Source: Didymella arachidicola
Taxonomy: Eukaryota; Ascomycota; Dothideomycetes; Pleosporales; Didymellaceae
NCBI GenBank assembly: GCA_016630955.3
Contig: CM049996.1
Span: 248,001 to 312,000 of the forward strand
DNA: 64,000 nucleotides
Direction of reading: 5' to 3'
Below are positions 11,026 to 22,700 of the stretch, one piece after another. Both the position numbers and the translations under genes were made by a program. Each line of letters opens with the position of its first letter. The stretch's first letter is position 1. The notes below the pieces were generated by a model, which worked only from the letters and a program-made list of their open reading frames with translations, was not told where the DNA came from and did no database searches.

Positions 11026-13464
11026 CTTGAGAAGACTTCAAGACAGCAATGTGTAACAAAAGAGCATAGCATACGAACACAGGTGAGCTGCTGATGCACA
11101 GCTTCCTTACGCTGACGGACGCCGTGCTTCTTGTACTTTGGCAATGTGTTTACAATCTCGAGTGAGATATCGTACGGGATCCTCCACTACTTGTGGTCTC
11201 GCGCTCCTGTCTGATGCTGATTGGGTGCAAGCCATGTCGAGACAGGCACCGTCAAATCTCCACCAACAAATTCAGCGTAAGGTTAGAGGCGTTTGGACTA
11301 AGCTGAGACCTAGGATGCTGCATTGTGCAGATTTGGTAACACAAAGCCTGTCAAAATTTCTCTGAAACGCCGTGATGTGTGTCTGAACGTTGTCGTTGGC
11401 TGGACTGCTGGGCTGGATAAGCACTACTTTAAAACAGAAGTCTATCTGGGGTCTCAAGTCAGCAGCCTCATGCTGGGCACTCGGAATTCACGCTGTTTAC
11501 GTTATTGTGCTGATGACAGCCGCAACACGTATGTAAGAGTGCTGTCGTAAGTACAGATTCTGAACGGCTCGTTGAGGAGCTGTGAGCGCCACAAGGTCGA
11601 AGACCTCAGCAAGGCGTCCTGCCAGCACAGCGACAGATACTGTATCGAGATCAAGTACAAGACTCCTCAGCTTAGGCAGCGGCGATGGTCCATCGTTTCG
11701 GCCGCGTCCGGGTTTTCACTTTGTTTCTTGATGTGGAGAAAGGGTGCGCGACGACGCGAAAACAAGTTTTAGCGCCTCGCTTGCGCACCACTCATGACCA
11801 GGTCAGACCTGCCTGCCACTGTCCTCACACCACGATGTTCGTTGCCCAGGATAACCGCAAATCAATCCTCATCTTGACATCTTCCAATGGATAGCTATTC
11901 CCTTCGTTAGTCGCTGCATGCCAAGGTGCAGCCAATACAGACGCGCTTGCTGACGGACAGCCGGAACCTTGCCAGTAACGTCAGGACGTCTGTATGTATC
12001 CTACCAAGCATCAGCAACAACAATTGCGACAAAGTTTTCGATCTCTACGGTTGCAGGTCTTGCCATTAATTTGGCACAGCACGAGGAGAATAAATCTGTA
12101 GGCAAATGCTTCGAGGCGTACACCCTGGCAGTGAAATCGTCAGACGCAAGAACCCCCGAAGCCATCTCGGATGACACAGCAGAACCCGTCCGGAGTCTAC
12201 GATAAATACGGAAAGGGTGCGCATTTCAACAACAGCGTCCAAGGCTGTCGCTCCTTGAAATGCGTGATAGAGTGTTCAGAACCTACTGCAGCGAGTACAC
12301 CTGCATAGTGGTGTATACCTCCACAGCCCGCGACTCGCTCTCTTCCTCGTGCTTGCTCTACAAGGGACGGTTGTCATTGCCGGGATTTTTTACAAGCCAA
12401 AATTCGATTCGTAAGTACACATAAATTAGTCAAGTACATTGATGAGAAGTTAAAATGTCCGTGAAACTGTTCTGGTCCTCAGGGTGGGCTCCGGGTGGGC
12501 TCCAGGTCGTGTGCTGACTGCCAGGGTTGCTTCGAGTCCGCGCTTTCTGCATGCACATACCGAATGACTCGTGATGCACCAACATGTAAGTGCACACCCA
12601 AGCTACCGATCGCAGGTCGGAGGTGCTAATAGTATGCCATGCAGTGCCCTTGATAATCTTACCGAGGTATATCAGTTCGTCAAGGCCACCTTCCCAGCGG
12701 CCCTGAGTTCGATCTTTTGGCTCCACGACTCAAGTTCCGCAAGATGTTCCGCGATCGGTATCAATCCTTCGTTGTTGTACTCCCGCAGTCAATTATCCTC
12801 ACCAACAGGACCACGTCGATGACCGAACGAGATTAAACCCCAGCAAGTGCCAGCCTCAGAATGCCGACCTTTGGAAACCTAGAGTGCAGCAGAAACCTCA
12901 AAATCGTCAATCTTCACTACTATCTTATCGTACTCGATCTAATCGTCATATTTAAAGAACACTTCGATGGATGCTATGATCTGAGGTATAATGACGGGCA
13001 GCAGCCATTACTGTAGGCAAGCTTAAGAAGCTATCTCATCATGACTAGTGGCGTAGTCATTGTTGGTGCATGCATTTAAAAAGGATTCTATGAATATGCT
13101 GCGTGCTTGGCAGCAACGATCCTTCAACTTTCGAAGTGACACCGGACAAAGAAACATCGCGTAGCTACTTCATGATTCTCGAAGCAAAATCACAGCAGCT
13201 TAACGATTTCGTAGTAACCATAATGCCATGCTAGCGAGGCCTTTTGGACTACATAATCGCTCTTCACTGCGCCGAGTGACTACAAGGTCCACTCAAAGAT
13301 TTGATCTCAGCGCATGCGTTTTGCGAGACGGATACAACGATATGATTACACAGGGAAAGCGGCAATCACTATATGTATAGATGCCTACATGCTGACTTGA
13401 GGTCTTAAAACCTGATCACGTATCGGTATGAGTCGTTGATCACCTCCGCCGCCAGGACTGCAAT
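11026..13464. other. gene-poor stretch, 2.4 kb
   Basis: No exon chain or recognisable domain was found on either strand. A small direct repeat (GGGTGGGCTCC twice) lies near 12480-12505. The first few hundred bases next to 11025 must hold the multicopper oxidase promoter. Confidence 0.5.
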
Positions 13465-14310
13465 TCAGATATCATCGCCCTCAGGCTTCTTCTTAAGAAG
13501 ATCACCCATCTCGCATCCCCAGCAACGAAGGTTCACTGCGAAGTCCTGGAGGACTTCCTTGCTCTCCTCGTCTCCAAAGACACCATCGATCCAATGATTC
13601 TCCTGTGTAAGAGCGATTTCGTCAACACAAAAGCCGCGCTCCCAACCAACGAGCAACCCCTGAGGTCCCACCAACAAAAGCCAAATCGCCTTGGAGATCT
13701 CGAAGTGTGCCTCGTTGACCACTTTTGCATCGTCCGCTGACCAGTCAGTGGCCTTCGTAAGACCTTGTAGAACCCGGTGAAAGGCAAACTGAGACGCCCG
13801 GGGCAAATTGCGGATGCTGAGCAGAATGTCCTTGGTGACAGACTTGATGGGTTTGCCCTTCCTTGAGTCCCATGCGTCGGCGCACATGTGCAGAGCCTCG
13901 AAACCGGAAACAAAAATCCGGTAGATTTCGTCAAAGCCGAGCTTCTGTCGCTCCAGTAGATTGAGTAGCAGAGTGCGCGCACACTCGTGAATGACGGTAC
14001 GGCGGTCTAGAGCCTAGTCTTGATCAGTTTTTGTTCATCCCTCTATACTCAATGTGATCCTTACCTCATGCCTGCGCGGGTTTACGGTGTTCTCGTCTTC
14101 ACCCGAGACGAGCACGAAGTCATCCTGAGCATCTGAACAGTCATCATACTCTTCGAGGATGTCATTAGTGCGGTCGTCGCTCTTGCGCACTGTAGTTTCT
14201 ACCTCTTTATCCATGCGCTTCTGAGCGCTATCACCTGCTCGAGAGTAGTTTGAGTAGGTGAGCTCAGTATCCTCTGACGGTGTCGGGTTTAATTTTGGCA
14301 GAGATGTCAT
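13465..14310 (-). CDS. hypothetical protein, 264 aa
   Basis: Exon 1 is 14310-14065, the intron 14064-14014 (GTAAGG to CTAG with a CTGAT branch site), exon 2 14013-13465. The joined protein is 264 aa. The first 80 residues are polar and acidic (DDCSDAQDDF). The rest is a compact, mostly helical domain with ALDRRTVIHECART, LNLLERQKLGFDE and KAIWLLLVGPQGLLVGWERG. I do not recognise the family. There is no signal peptide or membrane segment, so a cytosolic or nuclear protein is likely. Codon use and splice sites look normal. It is flanked on both sides by long gene-poor stretches. Confidence 0.75.
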
Positions 14311-15961
14311 TGCGTAGTTGTGGTTGAATTTGTGAACGATGTTGATGTAATGTGATCAAAGATTGTGAGCAAATTTATGTGATGAGCAGAGTGCGCGCCA
14401 GCGCCCGTTTGTGCTTTTCACTTCGCTAGCACTGTGGCAGTCATCAAATTCGCGCAGACCCGTAGTGAAGCGGTGTTTACACGAGCCCAGATAAGGGCTT
14501 GCTGCTTTGCCACAAGTACAATAGTTTATGAGTAGCACATGGTTGAGGGGCTTCCGTATAACCCCGCAATATAAGGATGTGAGGAGGGAATTGTATCTGG
14601 CGAGCGATGCGACATCTTAAACAAACTCTAAGATTGCGTTACGCCTATTATGAGAGACACGATGTCTTTGCAGGTAAGGCCCAAGTCGAACTGAATTCGA
14701 GCACATTAGTATGGCATTAGTGACACTTTGCAAGTAAATGACTCCTGGCAAGGACAAATATCTGTCCTAGGTGACTGTTTTCGTACCCGTACAAAGCATC
14801 CGTGATGCATCTCCGCATCGATGCTGTCAGCCAATCACTGTTCGCATTGATTAAAAGCTCGTGATCTAACATTTACTTCTGAGACTCTGACAACTGAAGA
14901 GGAGCACCAACCGTAATCAGACACTCCAAGGGGTCTATGTATCATACTCCCCGTCTTCGTGCGTACCAACATTAGAGCCGTCGCCGTCAGTTTTATCGCT
15001 TTCCTCCCCAATTCGAAAGCAATTCGAAATTTCAATTGCTCTATCATCATTATGACAGACGGCTTGTCCCTAATGCATTGCCGAATGTCATTCGTGATTC
15101 TGTGGAACTAACTTGCGTGATAGTCGCGAAGCAATTGGCAACCTGTCACACTTTTGTGCCAACTCGCATATTGTCGCTTGTTCTCTTCGTCAATAGCACA
15201 GGTGAAACATTTGATAAATTGGATGTGACTCTAGTTCATTCGTGAGAACTCGTGCAACCGTTGTTTTTGCATCACGTGTTGGTGGTGCTGTTATAGATAG
15301 TCCGACTTTGGGTCTTAGAGTAAGGGAATCTGCTGTATCCTGGCTTATATGTGGAGGTCCGACTATTGCTAGACTCACATAGGTATTGGTCATTTCCAAT
15401 TATTCACTCCAGATTGTCGGGATCGATCAGCATGCTACTAGATAGGGAACGATTGTTTTCGACGCAAAAAGCTTCACTCCTTGTCTCTGTTCCACCATTG
15501 TTGACCCTACTCCTCCCTGAACTACATCTTCCTCTTTCACCAGTGCCGAGACCATCTATCTAGTTGTATCAGACTGGAGACACGTTGCATCATTGCCGGT
15601 ACTGTTGGCTAATAACGCCGCGGTAGTCGAAGTCAAGACATCCCACAGGCAAATGTCATCGTGCTTATCTTGGCCATGAATTTGCACAATTGATGTTGGC
15701 CAAGTTTGCCTCGAGATGGCTGCGCAAACGATTCACTTCCGCGACATGCTTAGCGAGTCCACGAGGAGAGTTTCGAGGTGTGGCAGATTTGACCAGAGAC
15801 AAGGAAAGATGAGAGTAGTTAGCATAGTAGTGGTGATGGTCGCGAGCGGGTTACATTCACAGATTAGCCATTCGTCAATACGCAGCATTGACTCAGGAGA
15901 TCGTGCGACTATACGACCTGTGACTCCCAGATCAGCGTGTGACGATTTGATGGCAAAGTCA
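14311..15961. other. intergenic, no gene supported
   Basis: No convincing frame was found. The stretch includes the promoter side of the 13465-14310 gene and the 3' side of the oxidase at 15962. Confidence 0.45.
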
Positions 15962-17320
15962 TTACAGCTTGGCCTTCTCTTCCTCGAACTCGCGTAATTC
16001 CCTCCTATCCTCATTCCGAGGACTGTTTCCGAACTCCTTCGCTACTCTTTCCTTTAGCTCCTCTTCACTCTTCCACTTCCATGCTCGGTCCTTCTCTTCG
16101 CCATTGCTCTTTCCGTTGAGTACGTTGAAGATGTACTTGCCAGCATTGGGCATGAATTTATACGAGTGGAAGCTTCCACCGACGGCGATGTATGTGTTGC
16201 TCAGTCGGTCGTCGGGGTGTTGTGACAGCACCCAATCCTCGGTGGGAGTGACAGCATCATAACATATGCGCCATCGGTCTGGGCTTCGGTCCTTGGTCCA
16301 CCCTGGCATGTTGTTCTTTATGACCTTTTCGCTTTCTTGGGCGAGCTTTGCGGGTACTTTCAACTGATTCCTCTTACTTGGCGCTGTGATTCGGCGCCCA
16401 GATGCTGTGGTAACAGTGTTGGTGAACTCGGTCTTGATATCGTTGACCTTAAGATGAGGCAGGTGATAGTAAGGAGGAATGATGTCGACCTCACCCCCAA
16501 TGACCACGATGGGTAGCTTGGTGTCCATCATATGCATAGCCTCTTCTTGGCTGAGGTCATAGTAGGCTGAAAGTCGCCCAACGGTGGTAACTTGGCGCTC
16601 GATCAGGTCCTTGTCTGCAATGTTGAGCTTGTCTTCGAGTGGGGAGAGCAGGCTGCTCGACCAAGCACCAGCTGCTATGATGACTTTGTCTGCGTTCAAT
16701 ACTGTCTCATCATGCAACTTCACGCCCGCCAGTCCCCGGCCGTCGTCTCGCAGTAGCAGCTCTTCAACCTCGCCGGTGACTCTTTTGGCGCCTCGACTCT
16801 CTGCAATCCTCAGGTATGCTTTGGTCGCACTTGCTGCATCTACCCAACCAGCCTCAGGGTTGAAGTAGCCTTTCCCAAGCTTGTCACCGTCTAAGCCTCG
16901 CAAGACATTATGCTCTTTGATGAGATCTTTTGCTTCGGTTTCTTTGATCACATGGGATCCTCGCTCTTCGAACGTCTTACGCACCCCTGACCTGAACTCT
17001 TCACTAGGGTCAGGCCCATCGAAGACCGTCCACCCGGCCTTGTGAAAATGCCCCTGCACTTCCATGCCCCAGAACCAAAAGTGGATAGCTTCATTGGCCA
17101 GGTTGCAGTACAATGGAGAGGTGTAATCGGTGCGAATGATGCGATTGATATCGATCGCGGCTGCGTTCTTGTCCTGCACAGGTCCATCTGGCGACCATCG
17201 GTCTACTATCGTGATTTTTGACGCGTCGCTATAAGCCTGTGATGCGTGCACCGCAAGTGATGTACCAAATGTACCCGCGCCAATGATCAGCAGACTTGTT
17301 TCCTGCTCTTTCGGTGCCAT
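15962..17320 (-). CDS. FAD-dependent amine/amino-acid oxidase (fructosyl-amino-acid / saccharopine oxidase type)
   Basis: A single-exon protein of 452 aa is read from the ATG at 17320, chosen because MAPKEQETSLLIIGAG puts the FAD-binding site at the very N-terminus; an in-frame ATG at 17386 would add 22 residues without family support. The Rossmann motif is GAGTFGTSLAVHAS. The C-terminal part has RWRICYDAVTPTEDWVL, whose Cys lies where the flavin is covalently attached in sarcosine oxidase and amadoriases, and FHSYKFMPNAGKYI, the typical last FAD contact. The enzyme belongs to the DAO family and should oxidise an N-substituted amino acid or glycated amine to an imine with hydrogen peroxide release. 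There is no clear peroxisomal SKL-type tail (it ends EEEKAKL), so location is open. Confidence 0.85.
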   Translation of the reverse strand: MAPKEQETSLLIIGAGTFGTSLAVHASQAYSDASKITIVDRWSPDGPVQDKNAAAIDINRIIRTDYTSPLYCNLANEAIHFWFWGMEVQGHFHKAGWTVFDGPDPSEEFRSGVRKTFEERGSHVIKETEAKDLIKEHNVLRGLDGDKLGKGYFNPEAGWVDAASATKAYLRIAESRGAKRVTGEVEELLLRDDGRGLAGVKLHDETVLNADKVIIAAGAWSSSLLSPLEDKLNIADKDLIERQVTTVGRLSAYYDLSQEEAMHMMDTKLPIVVIGGEVDIIPPYYHLPHLKVNDIKTEFTNTVTTASGRRITAPSKRNQLKVPAKLAQESEKVIKNNMPGWTKDRSPDRWRICYDAVTPTEDWVLSQHPDDRLSNTYIAVGGSFHSYKFMPNAGKYIFNVLNGKSNGEEKDRAWKWKSEEELKERVAKEFGNSPRNEDRRELREFEEEKAKL

Positions 17321-17718
17321 AATTAAAACAGTGATTTCAAAACTTACTCCTGGGTACAATTGAACGACTGCATGCACATCGGGCACCCTCCTGTTGATAT
17401 GTTATTCATTTTCCCGGCGTAGCCCCGCGTCATGGTGCGGATCCGGTGTGCAGGGGTAATCGATCCGCGAACCACGTCGATGTTGCGGAGATCGCTCCGC
17501 GAGTCATGACTGGGAAGCCCCAAAGTCACGCTTCTTACAGCCTTCATTGCATGGCTATTCTGCTTTTGCCATGTCAATTAACACCTCGGTGCACACGCGG
17601 CATCGCGCCATTAATAAAATGCTCAGTGAAGCAACGAGGTAGAAGACATGTAAGCGCGGCAACTGACTTGATTCTTCTATTGACGTCTCCGTTGAACGCC
17701 CCTTCTCCCATACTTGAC
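17321..17718. other. intergenic between oxidase promoter and DUF6594 3' end
   Basis: No gene seen. It holds the promoter of the oxidase and the downstream region of the DUF6594 pseudogene. Confidence 0.45.
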
Positions 17719-19070
17719 CTACAAGCTGCTTCTTATTACGTGGACCTCAATCCTTGATGTAAAGAGAACTAAGTGCATGGACCAAGACTGCGTCGAACCA
17801 ATGAAAACTACCAAGACTGCACAGTATGCTGCCGCTGCAGCGAATAGATTGTGTCGTCCAGCTTTTGTCAGGATTGACAAAGTCGCCGCAAAGGTAACAG
17901 TGAATAGCATCAACACGCCGATAGATGCGTACACCGCCCTCTCTGTCTTCTCCGTGGACAGCTGGTACAGGCTGAGTATTGGCGCCACGAGCAGGAGTAC
18001 TATGACCACAGAGATGATGAGGTTCACTGCGATTGCAACGCGCTCAGCGGAATGATAAGAGATATCCTGTCTCTTAGTCTTCATGTTCAGCTCCGGGGTG
18101 CGAAACAATCACTGCGTGCCATCAGTGACGTCCTGCCTTCGCGCAAGATTTGCTTACCCTCACTAGACGACAGTCCACGATTTCCAAAAAATCCTCAAAG
18201 CGACCATCGAAGGTGGACCCTTCTCGACCATGTCTCAAAGAGACCAAGTCTTCTTTGCAATGGATCCAGCCCGCTTCTTGTTTCACCAGCGGACTCAATT
18301 TGAACATGTAGGTGCGCACATTCCTCGAGTCGCGGCTTGTAGCCGCCTGCAAAGCTTGCTTTGATGCGTCCTTAGCAGTAGATCGTCTAGAAGATTTAGT
18401 GAGGAAGTTATGCAAGCTTTGTCAGAAAAGTGAAAGGGATGGCCTTACCATAGCGAGCCATCTTGACACTGAGCCCGTCATGGAGAGTCTTTCGGGTCCG
18501 TACTCCTGATGCCCCTCCTTCTTCGGACATACTCCTGTCCCTCTCCCAAGATCGTAGCCGGAAGCTGCGATCGCGATCACAGTTGCCATTGTCATCGTTA
18601 TCAAGTGTGTCGAGCTTCGACTCCAGTTCCACGATTTCAGTCTGCAGGTGTAATATCAGTCGTGCGTGGACGTAGGAAAAACTCCTAAATATCAACAAGT
18701 CCTGGCTACTAGCCATAAATGCAGCAAGACGAGGGTAGCCGATAGCACAGCTCTCTACTGCTTAAACGTCAGTTCGGTTCTGACGTAGGCTTCTGAAACA
18801 CGAACATTCTCGAACCGTGCTCCTGTTGAGGGCTTTTCTTATCTCTGAATCCGGATCGACTCTTGCAGAGACCGCTCGTCCATCTTCAAGTTCTGCGAAT
18901 GCATGCTGCATCTCTATCTCGTTGGCGAATGTTGTTGGAAACGACTCCATGGGCAGTCGCCGCGACTGGTAGTTACTCCATGCTCGAGGCTCTGGCGCCT
19001 GAAGTGTGTCATTCTCCATGTTCCATGATCCACTTACATCCCGCTCGTTCACGGACGTCTGGCTCGTCAT
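17719..19070 (-). pseudogene. DUF6594 membrane protein, decayed
   Basis: From an ATG at 19070 (MTSQTSVNERD) the gene can be followed through four pieces. These are an N-terminal exon, the start of DUF6594 (GYPRLAAFMASSQDLLIF near 18740), the NVRTYMFKLSPLVKQE and EDLVSLRHGRE parts (18350-18200), and the C-terminal three-helix membrane part (VAIAVNLIISVVIVLLLVAP, 18030-17800). Two breaks are visible. A one-base frame change near 18350 separates YDDLLLRTHQ from DSRNVRTYMF. A TGA at 18109-18111 stands directly before the LFRTPEL motif. DUF6594 proteins are fungal membrane proteins of unknown function. The reading of the breaks depends on my intron placement, so an intact gene with unusual splicing is not fully excluded. 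Confidence 0.6.
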
Positions 19071-19421
19071 GGTGGGTGATTGAGAATCAAGTTTCGTTGT
19101 TGCAAGGCTGGCTACTTGTATCTTGCTGTCGGCTTGGCCGCATGGCTGACAAAGCCATAACGTACTTGCGCCAGTGGCGAGCCAGCTCGGTAGTGATCCT
19201 TCGGTTGCTCCGCTGACGAGGGCAGCGGTGGTAGTTAGGTCTGATGTCAGCTTCAAGATTCAATGAAAGACACACATAGATGACTGGAAATATCGATTCG
19301 TACGATCATAATGTAATATATGCGTTGCTATCGCAACGCTCATGTAGGACCCACGGCATCGACCCATCCTCTTGGATAGTCATAGAAAAACAAACGCCTT
19401 GCTAAATGCATCCATGCATGC
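19071..19421. other. intergenic
   Basis: No gene seen. It separates the DUF6594 5' end from the 3' end of the permease. Confidence 0.45.
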
Positions 19422-20852
19422 TTAAGTGTAAGATACCGCAGAACAGGTAAACGCGCTGCGTACGTCGCCACTGGTGTACTGGTGAATGATGTCCTCGACC
19501 GAGGCGTACGTCCCAGCACCGAGGATAACGATACCGATGATCAAGACACCGCCGTTCAACAACGACAGCATGATGTTCCTGGTGGTCGAGAAGCAGCCAC
19601 CCTCGCGGACAAGCTGGAACCAGAACAATGCGGGGAAGTAGAAAGTGAAGCCTGAGATGAACAGGGAGGAGATCAGACCAAGGAGCGCGTTGAAGAAGGG
19701 GATGGCCTCAGCGATGATCCAGCCAATGATGGTGATGATGGTGATCAAGCAGATCCAAACAGCCCAGCCACGAACGCCCTTGACGTAGCGGATGGGCGAT
19801 TTGGGGAATGCGCGGTCCATGATATACCTGCCAACGACGGTTCCGTTGATCGATCCGGAGATGAAGATGACGGGAAGAGCAATACCAAAAGCAATGCGAG
19901 AAACGGTGTCACCAGCCGAGAGGAGGGCAGGAGACTTGACATCGACACCGACGAAGGCGTAGACGAGGGCTCCTGTCAGAGTGTAGATGAAGATTTCAAT
20001 CAGTCCAAGGGCCCAGATAGACTTGACGTAGTCGGTGGGAGTGTGCATCTCGGACATGAAGGAGAACTGGCACACGGCGAAAGAGTACGCGAAAACGATA
20101 TTGGTGGTGGCCAGGAACGCCTCGTAGAACGTGGTGCCCTCCGGAGGGTATGCGGACCAGGGGACGGCGGCAAGACCACCAGGTGCGTTGTGCGCCTGAA
20201 TGCCGGTTGCAATGATGGTAATGAGGATAGCGATGATGATACTAATGAAATCGATGTATCCCAGGATGGCGAACTCGGCGAACGACGGTGGCAGAGCAAG
20301 TAGCAGCAGAATGATCAAGGAAACCACACTCCATGCAAGCGCGCAGATGTCGTAGTTGCTGATGATGTTGATGAACGCGATTGTTCCTGTCAGGGCATGG
20401 GAACCAACAAGGAGAATCAGGAATAGCGCGAACATGACACCGACCAGCTCATATCCGAAGCGACCCCAGATGAGTTGCACGGCGTCTGAGTAATGGTTGA
20501 CGTGTGGGTGCCGCATCTTGACCTGACCGACGACATACGAGGTATATATGGCAACGAGACCAAGACCAACCGTCATGATAACACCAGCAATCATTCCCAG
20601 CTTCGCGAACGCGCTGGGGATACTGAGGGAACCAAGGGCAATTGCTTCGACGATCAAGCAAATTGTTAGACGCTTCCAGCCCAACTTGTTGAATCGCTCG
20701 GAGCCCTCCTGGACGGTAGCAGTCTTGTCGAGAGGCATGTTGAGTTCGGGGTCGCTCTTCTTGCCCTCGGAGGACACGTCGTCACCGACATGGTAGTTCG
20801 GGGGAGCTGTTTCGAAGCCACGCTCCGGGTAGGACCTCTGGACTTCCTGCAT
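19422..20852 (-). CDS. AAAP-family amino-acid permease (Mtr / neutral amino-acid type)
   Basis: A single-exon protein of 476 aa is read from the ATG at 20852 (MQEVQRSYPERG). An upstream in-frame ATG at 21116 exists, but the added stretch is low in family features and probably leader RNA. About 11 membrane helices follow a hydrophilic N-terminus, beginning with GWKRLTICLIVEAIALGSLS, the conserved first helix of the Aa_trans family. The sequence is close in pattern to the Neurospora neutral amino-acid permease Mtr. It should import neutral or aromatic amino acids with protons across the plasma membrane. The frame is intact, with no introns and no odd residues noted. The long 5' leader would give room for translational control. 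Confidence 0.9.
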   Translation of the reverse strand: MQEVQRSYPERGFETAPPNYHVGDDVSSEGKKSDPELNMPLDKTATVQEGSERFNKLGWKRLTICLIVEAIALGSLSIPSAFAKLGMIAGVIMTVGLGLVAIYTSYVVGQVKMRHPHVNHYSDAVQLIWGRFGYELVGVMFALFLILLVGSHALTGTIAFINIISNYDICALAWSVVSLIILLLLALPPSFAEFAILGYIDFISIIIAILITIIATGIQAHNAPGGLAAVPWSAYPPEGTTFYEAFLATTNIVFAYSFAVCQFSFMSEMHTPTDYVKSIWALGLIEIFIYTLTGALVYAFVGVDVKSPALLSAGDTVSRIAFGIALPVIFISGSINGTVVGRYIMDRAFPKSPIRYVKGVRGWAVWICLITIITIIGWIIAEAIPFFNALLGLISSLFISGFTFYFPALFWFQLVREGGCFSTTRNIMLSLLNGGVLIIGIVILGAGTYASVEDIIHQYTSGDVRSAFTCSAVSYT

Positions 20853-22700
20853 GTTGAAAGATGCTCCTGAGTACTGTTGAAAGACTGATGAAGATGAAGT
20901 TGGAATTGTCGAAAAGGCGGGGAGTGGCCTTGTTTTGAAGTTCGGTTTGGAGCGGCGAGCTAGGCCAAGGCGATGCTCAAAGCAGAAGTCGCAGTGCAGG
21001 TCACACCCAAACCTTGGAACGGACGGCGGGTGATGCGCTGGACGATAGCCACGTACCGTTTTTAGCTGAGCGGTTGGTGGTAGAGTCGCGGTGCTATTCT
21101 CATGCCTCTGGGGCAACGCGTTGTGTTATGTACTCCCCAGCTTATCTGCCACTTTCCCCAGATGTGTAATAGAATGATGGCTATCAAGACTCCACTCCGC
21201 GCTCCTAGACGCCGTGACCGAATTTGACCGGGCGCGGTAGTGAGCAGCTCGAGTCGGAGTCAATCTCGGGGCTGGACGCTGCCAACGGGCATATCCAGGT
21301 GGCCATTCACAGCGACGGCAAACGACCCACCATGGAGGTCGCATCTCGACAAGCCTTGTGCCAAGCGGGAGGCTGAGGCTCGGTTATATGCCAATCTGAA
21401 GAGACTTCAGTGGCTTTGCGTGGCCTTCGAACGTCTCGAGCACACAATCCTCCACTCCACGTTCTCCAGATCGCAGGTCTAAGCGCCCTCTGACAGCAAA
21501 GTCCGGGGCCAACATGACCTTCGGCATTGCAGCAGAGGACATCGTGAAGGCGCTTTGTCGTTGCGCTGGCGTGGCGTCCTAGGCTTTCCATCGTACAGCG
21601 CGTGCCCCTGCGGCGGCGATGGATGATGTGCTCCACTTGGCGCGCTGCTGTTGACGTAAAATTTCGAAAATTTTACGTTGCGCACAACTGCATATGAGGG
21701 ACGTGCTGTTTCCACGCGTGGGAGCGTCTGTTCCGAGTGCCTCAGGAGATAAGCGGCATCACTACACGCCCTTCGCGACACATGCGGTTGGTTTCGTTGG
21801 ATGCCTGGATGAATGCAGATAGTAGCAACGCAAAGTGACGATTGGACCAGAACGCCACCGACGCGACCGATGCAGCCCTACCCGCAGCCTTCGGCTTCGG
21901 GGGGATCACTCAAGCCTTAGATCAGCGCGCCATCCCGGCCGATGAGTTTTAGCCGAGCAGACACCGGCGCCCTAATTAATCAGGCACAACCCGACTGCTA
22001 CCGAAGCCTAGGCCTTATGTAGAAATTTCTGACATTCGTTCGCGCCATACGTGATTTCTGGAAGGGTAATAGAATGGTTCCACTTTTTTTCGAAAGGTAA
22101 TAGAATGACCAAATAACGCCCTTGACGCCCACGTACTCATCCTCGCCCAATGCGCGTTCTATGCATCCTGGGGGTTGTCGAAAGTTCGGAGTTGAACCAA
22201 TCACACGGAGTGCAGACGGGTGGCGGATATGGCGGAGCTTGTGCATCCCAGACGGACCCTTTGTAAGTTCTCGGAATCGATGGCTTTTCGAGAGCTAGAC
22301 AGACATTATCGGCGCCTTGCGCGGATTGAAGCGCCGTGTTGGTTCTGTGGGCAATTTGTGGGCTCGGACTGATTGAGTAACTCTCACGAAAATCCGGACG
22401 TCTCAAGTCGACGGACTCTGGTGGTTAGGAATCATTGACACAGAGTTGGTACTGGGATGTGGGGTAAGAGTTCGTGGAGAAGTCTGGAGAAACGATCGGA
22501 AATTCCCGTCGAGTTGGTATTGGAAAACGTTGCAATTCGTAAACCAACAAGCATCACTGCTCAGTCTTGCGGCAGAAAATGGCTCCTTTCTTACACTTCC
22601 AGACTTAGCTTGTCTGCATGACCAAATTTACGTTATGCCCAGACATCTAGGGCGTGCCAACGACTTCCAGCCATTGATCACGGCGACTTCGGAGCACATA
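20853..22700. other. gene-poor stretch, 1.8 kb
   Basis: No gene seen. It holds the permease leader and promoter, a perfect hairpin at 21654-21678, and three copies of the 11-mer GTAATAGAATG near 21166, 22066 and 22097, possibly remnants of a repeat. Confidence 0.45.
21654..21678. repeat. perfect inverted repeat, 11-bp arms
   Basis: The arms ACGTAAAATTT and AAATTTTACGT are separated by CGA. The AT-rich hairpin lies in non-coding DNA and could be a cis element or a remnant of an element end. Confidence 0.7.
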
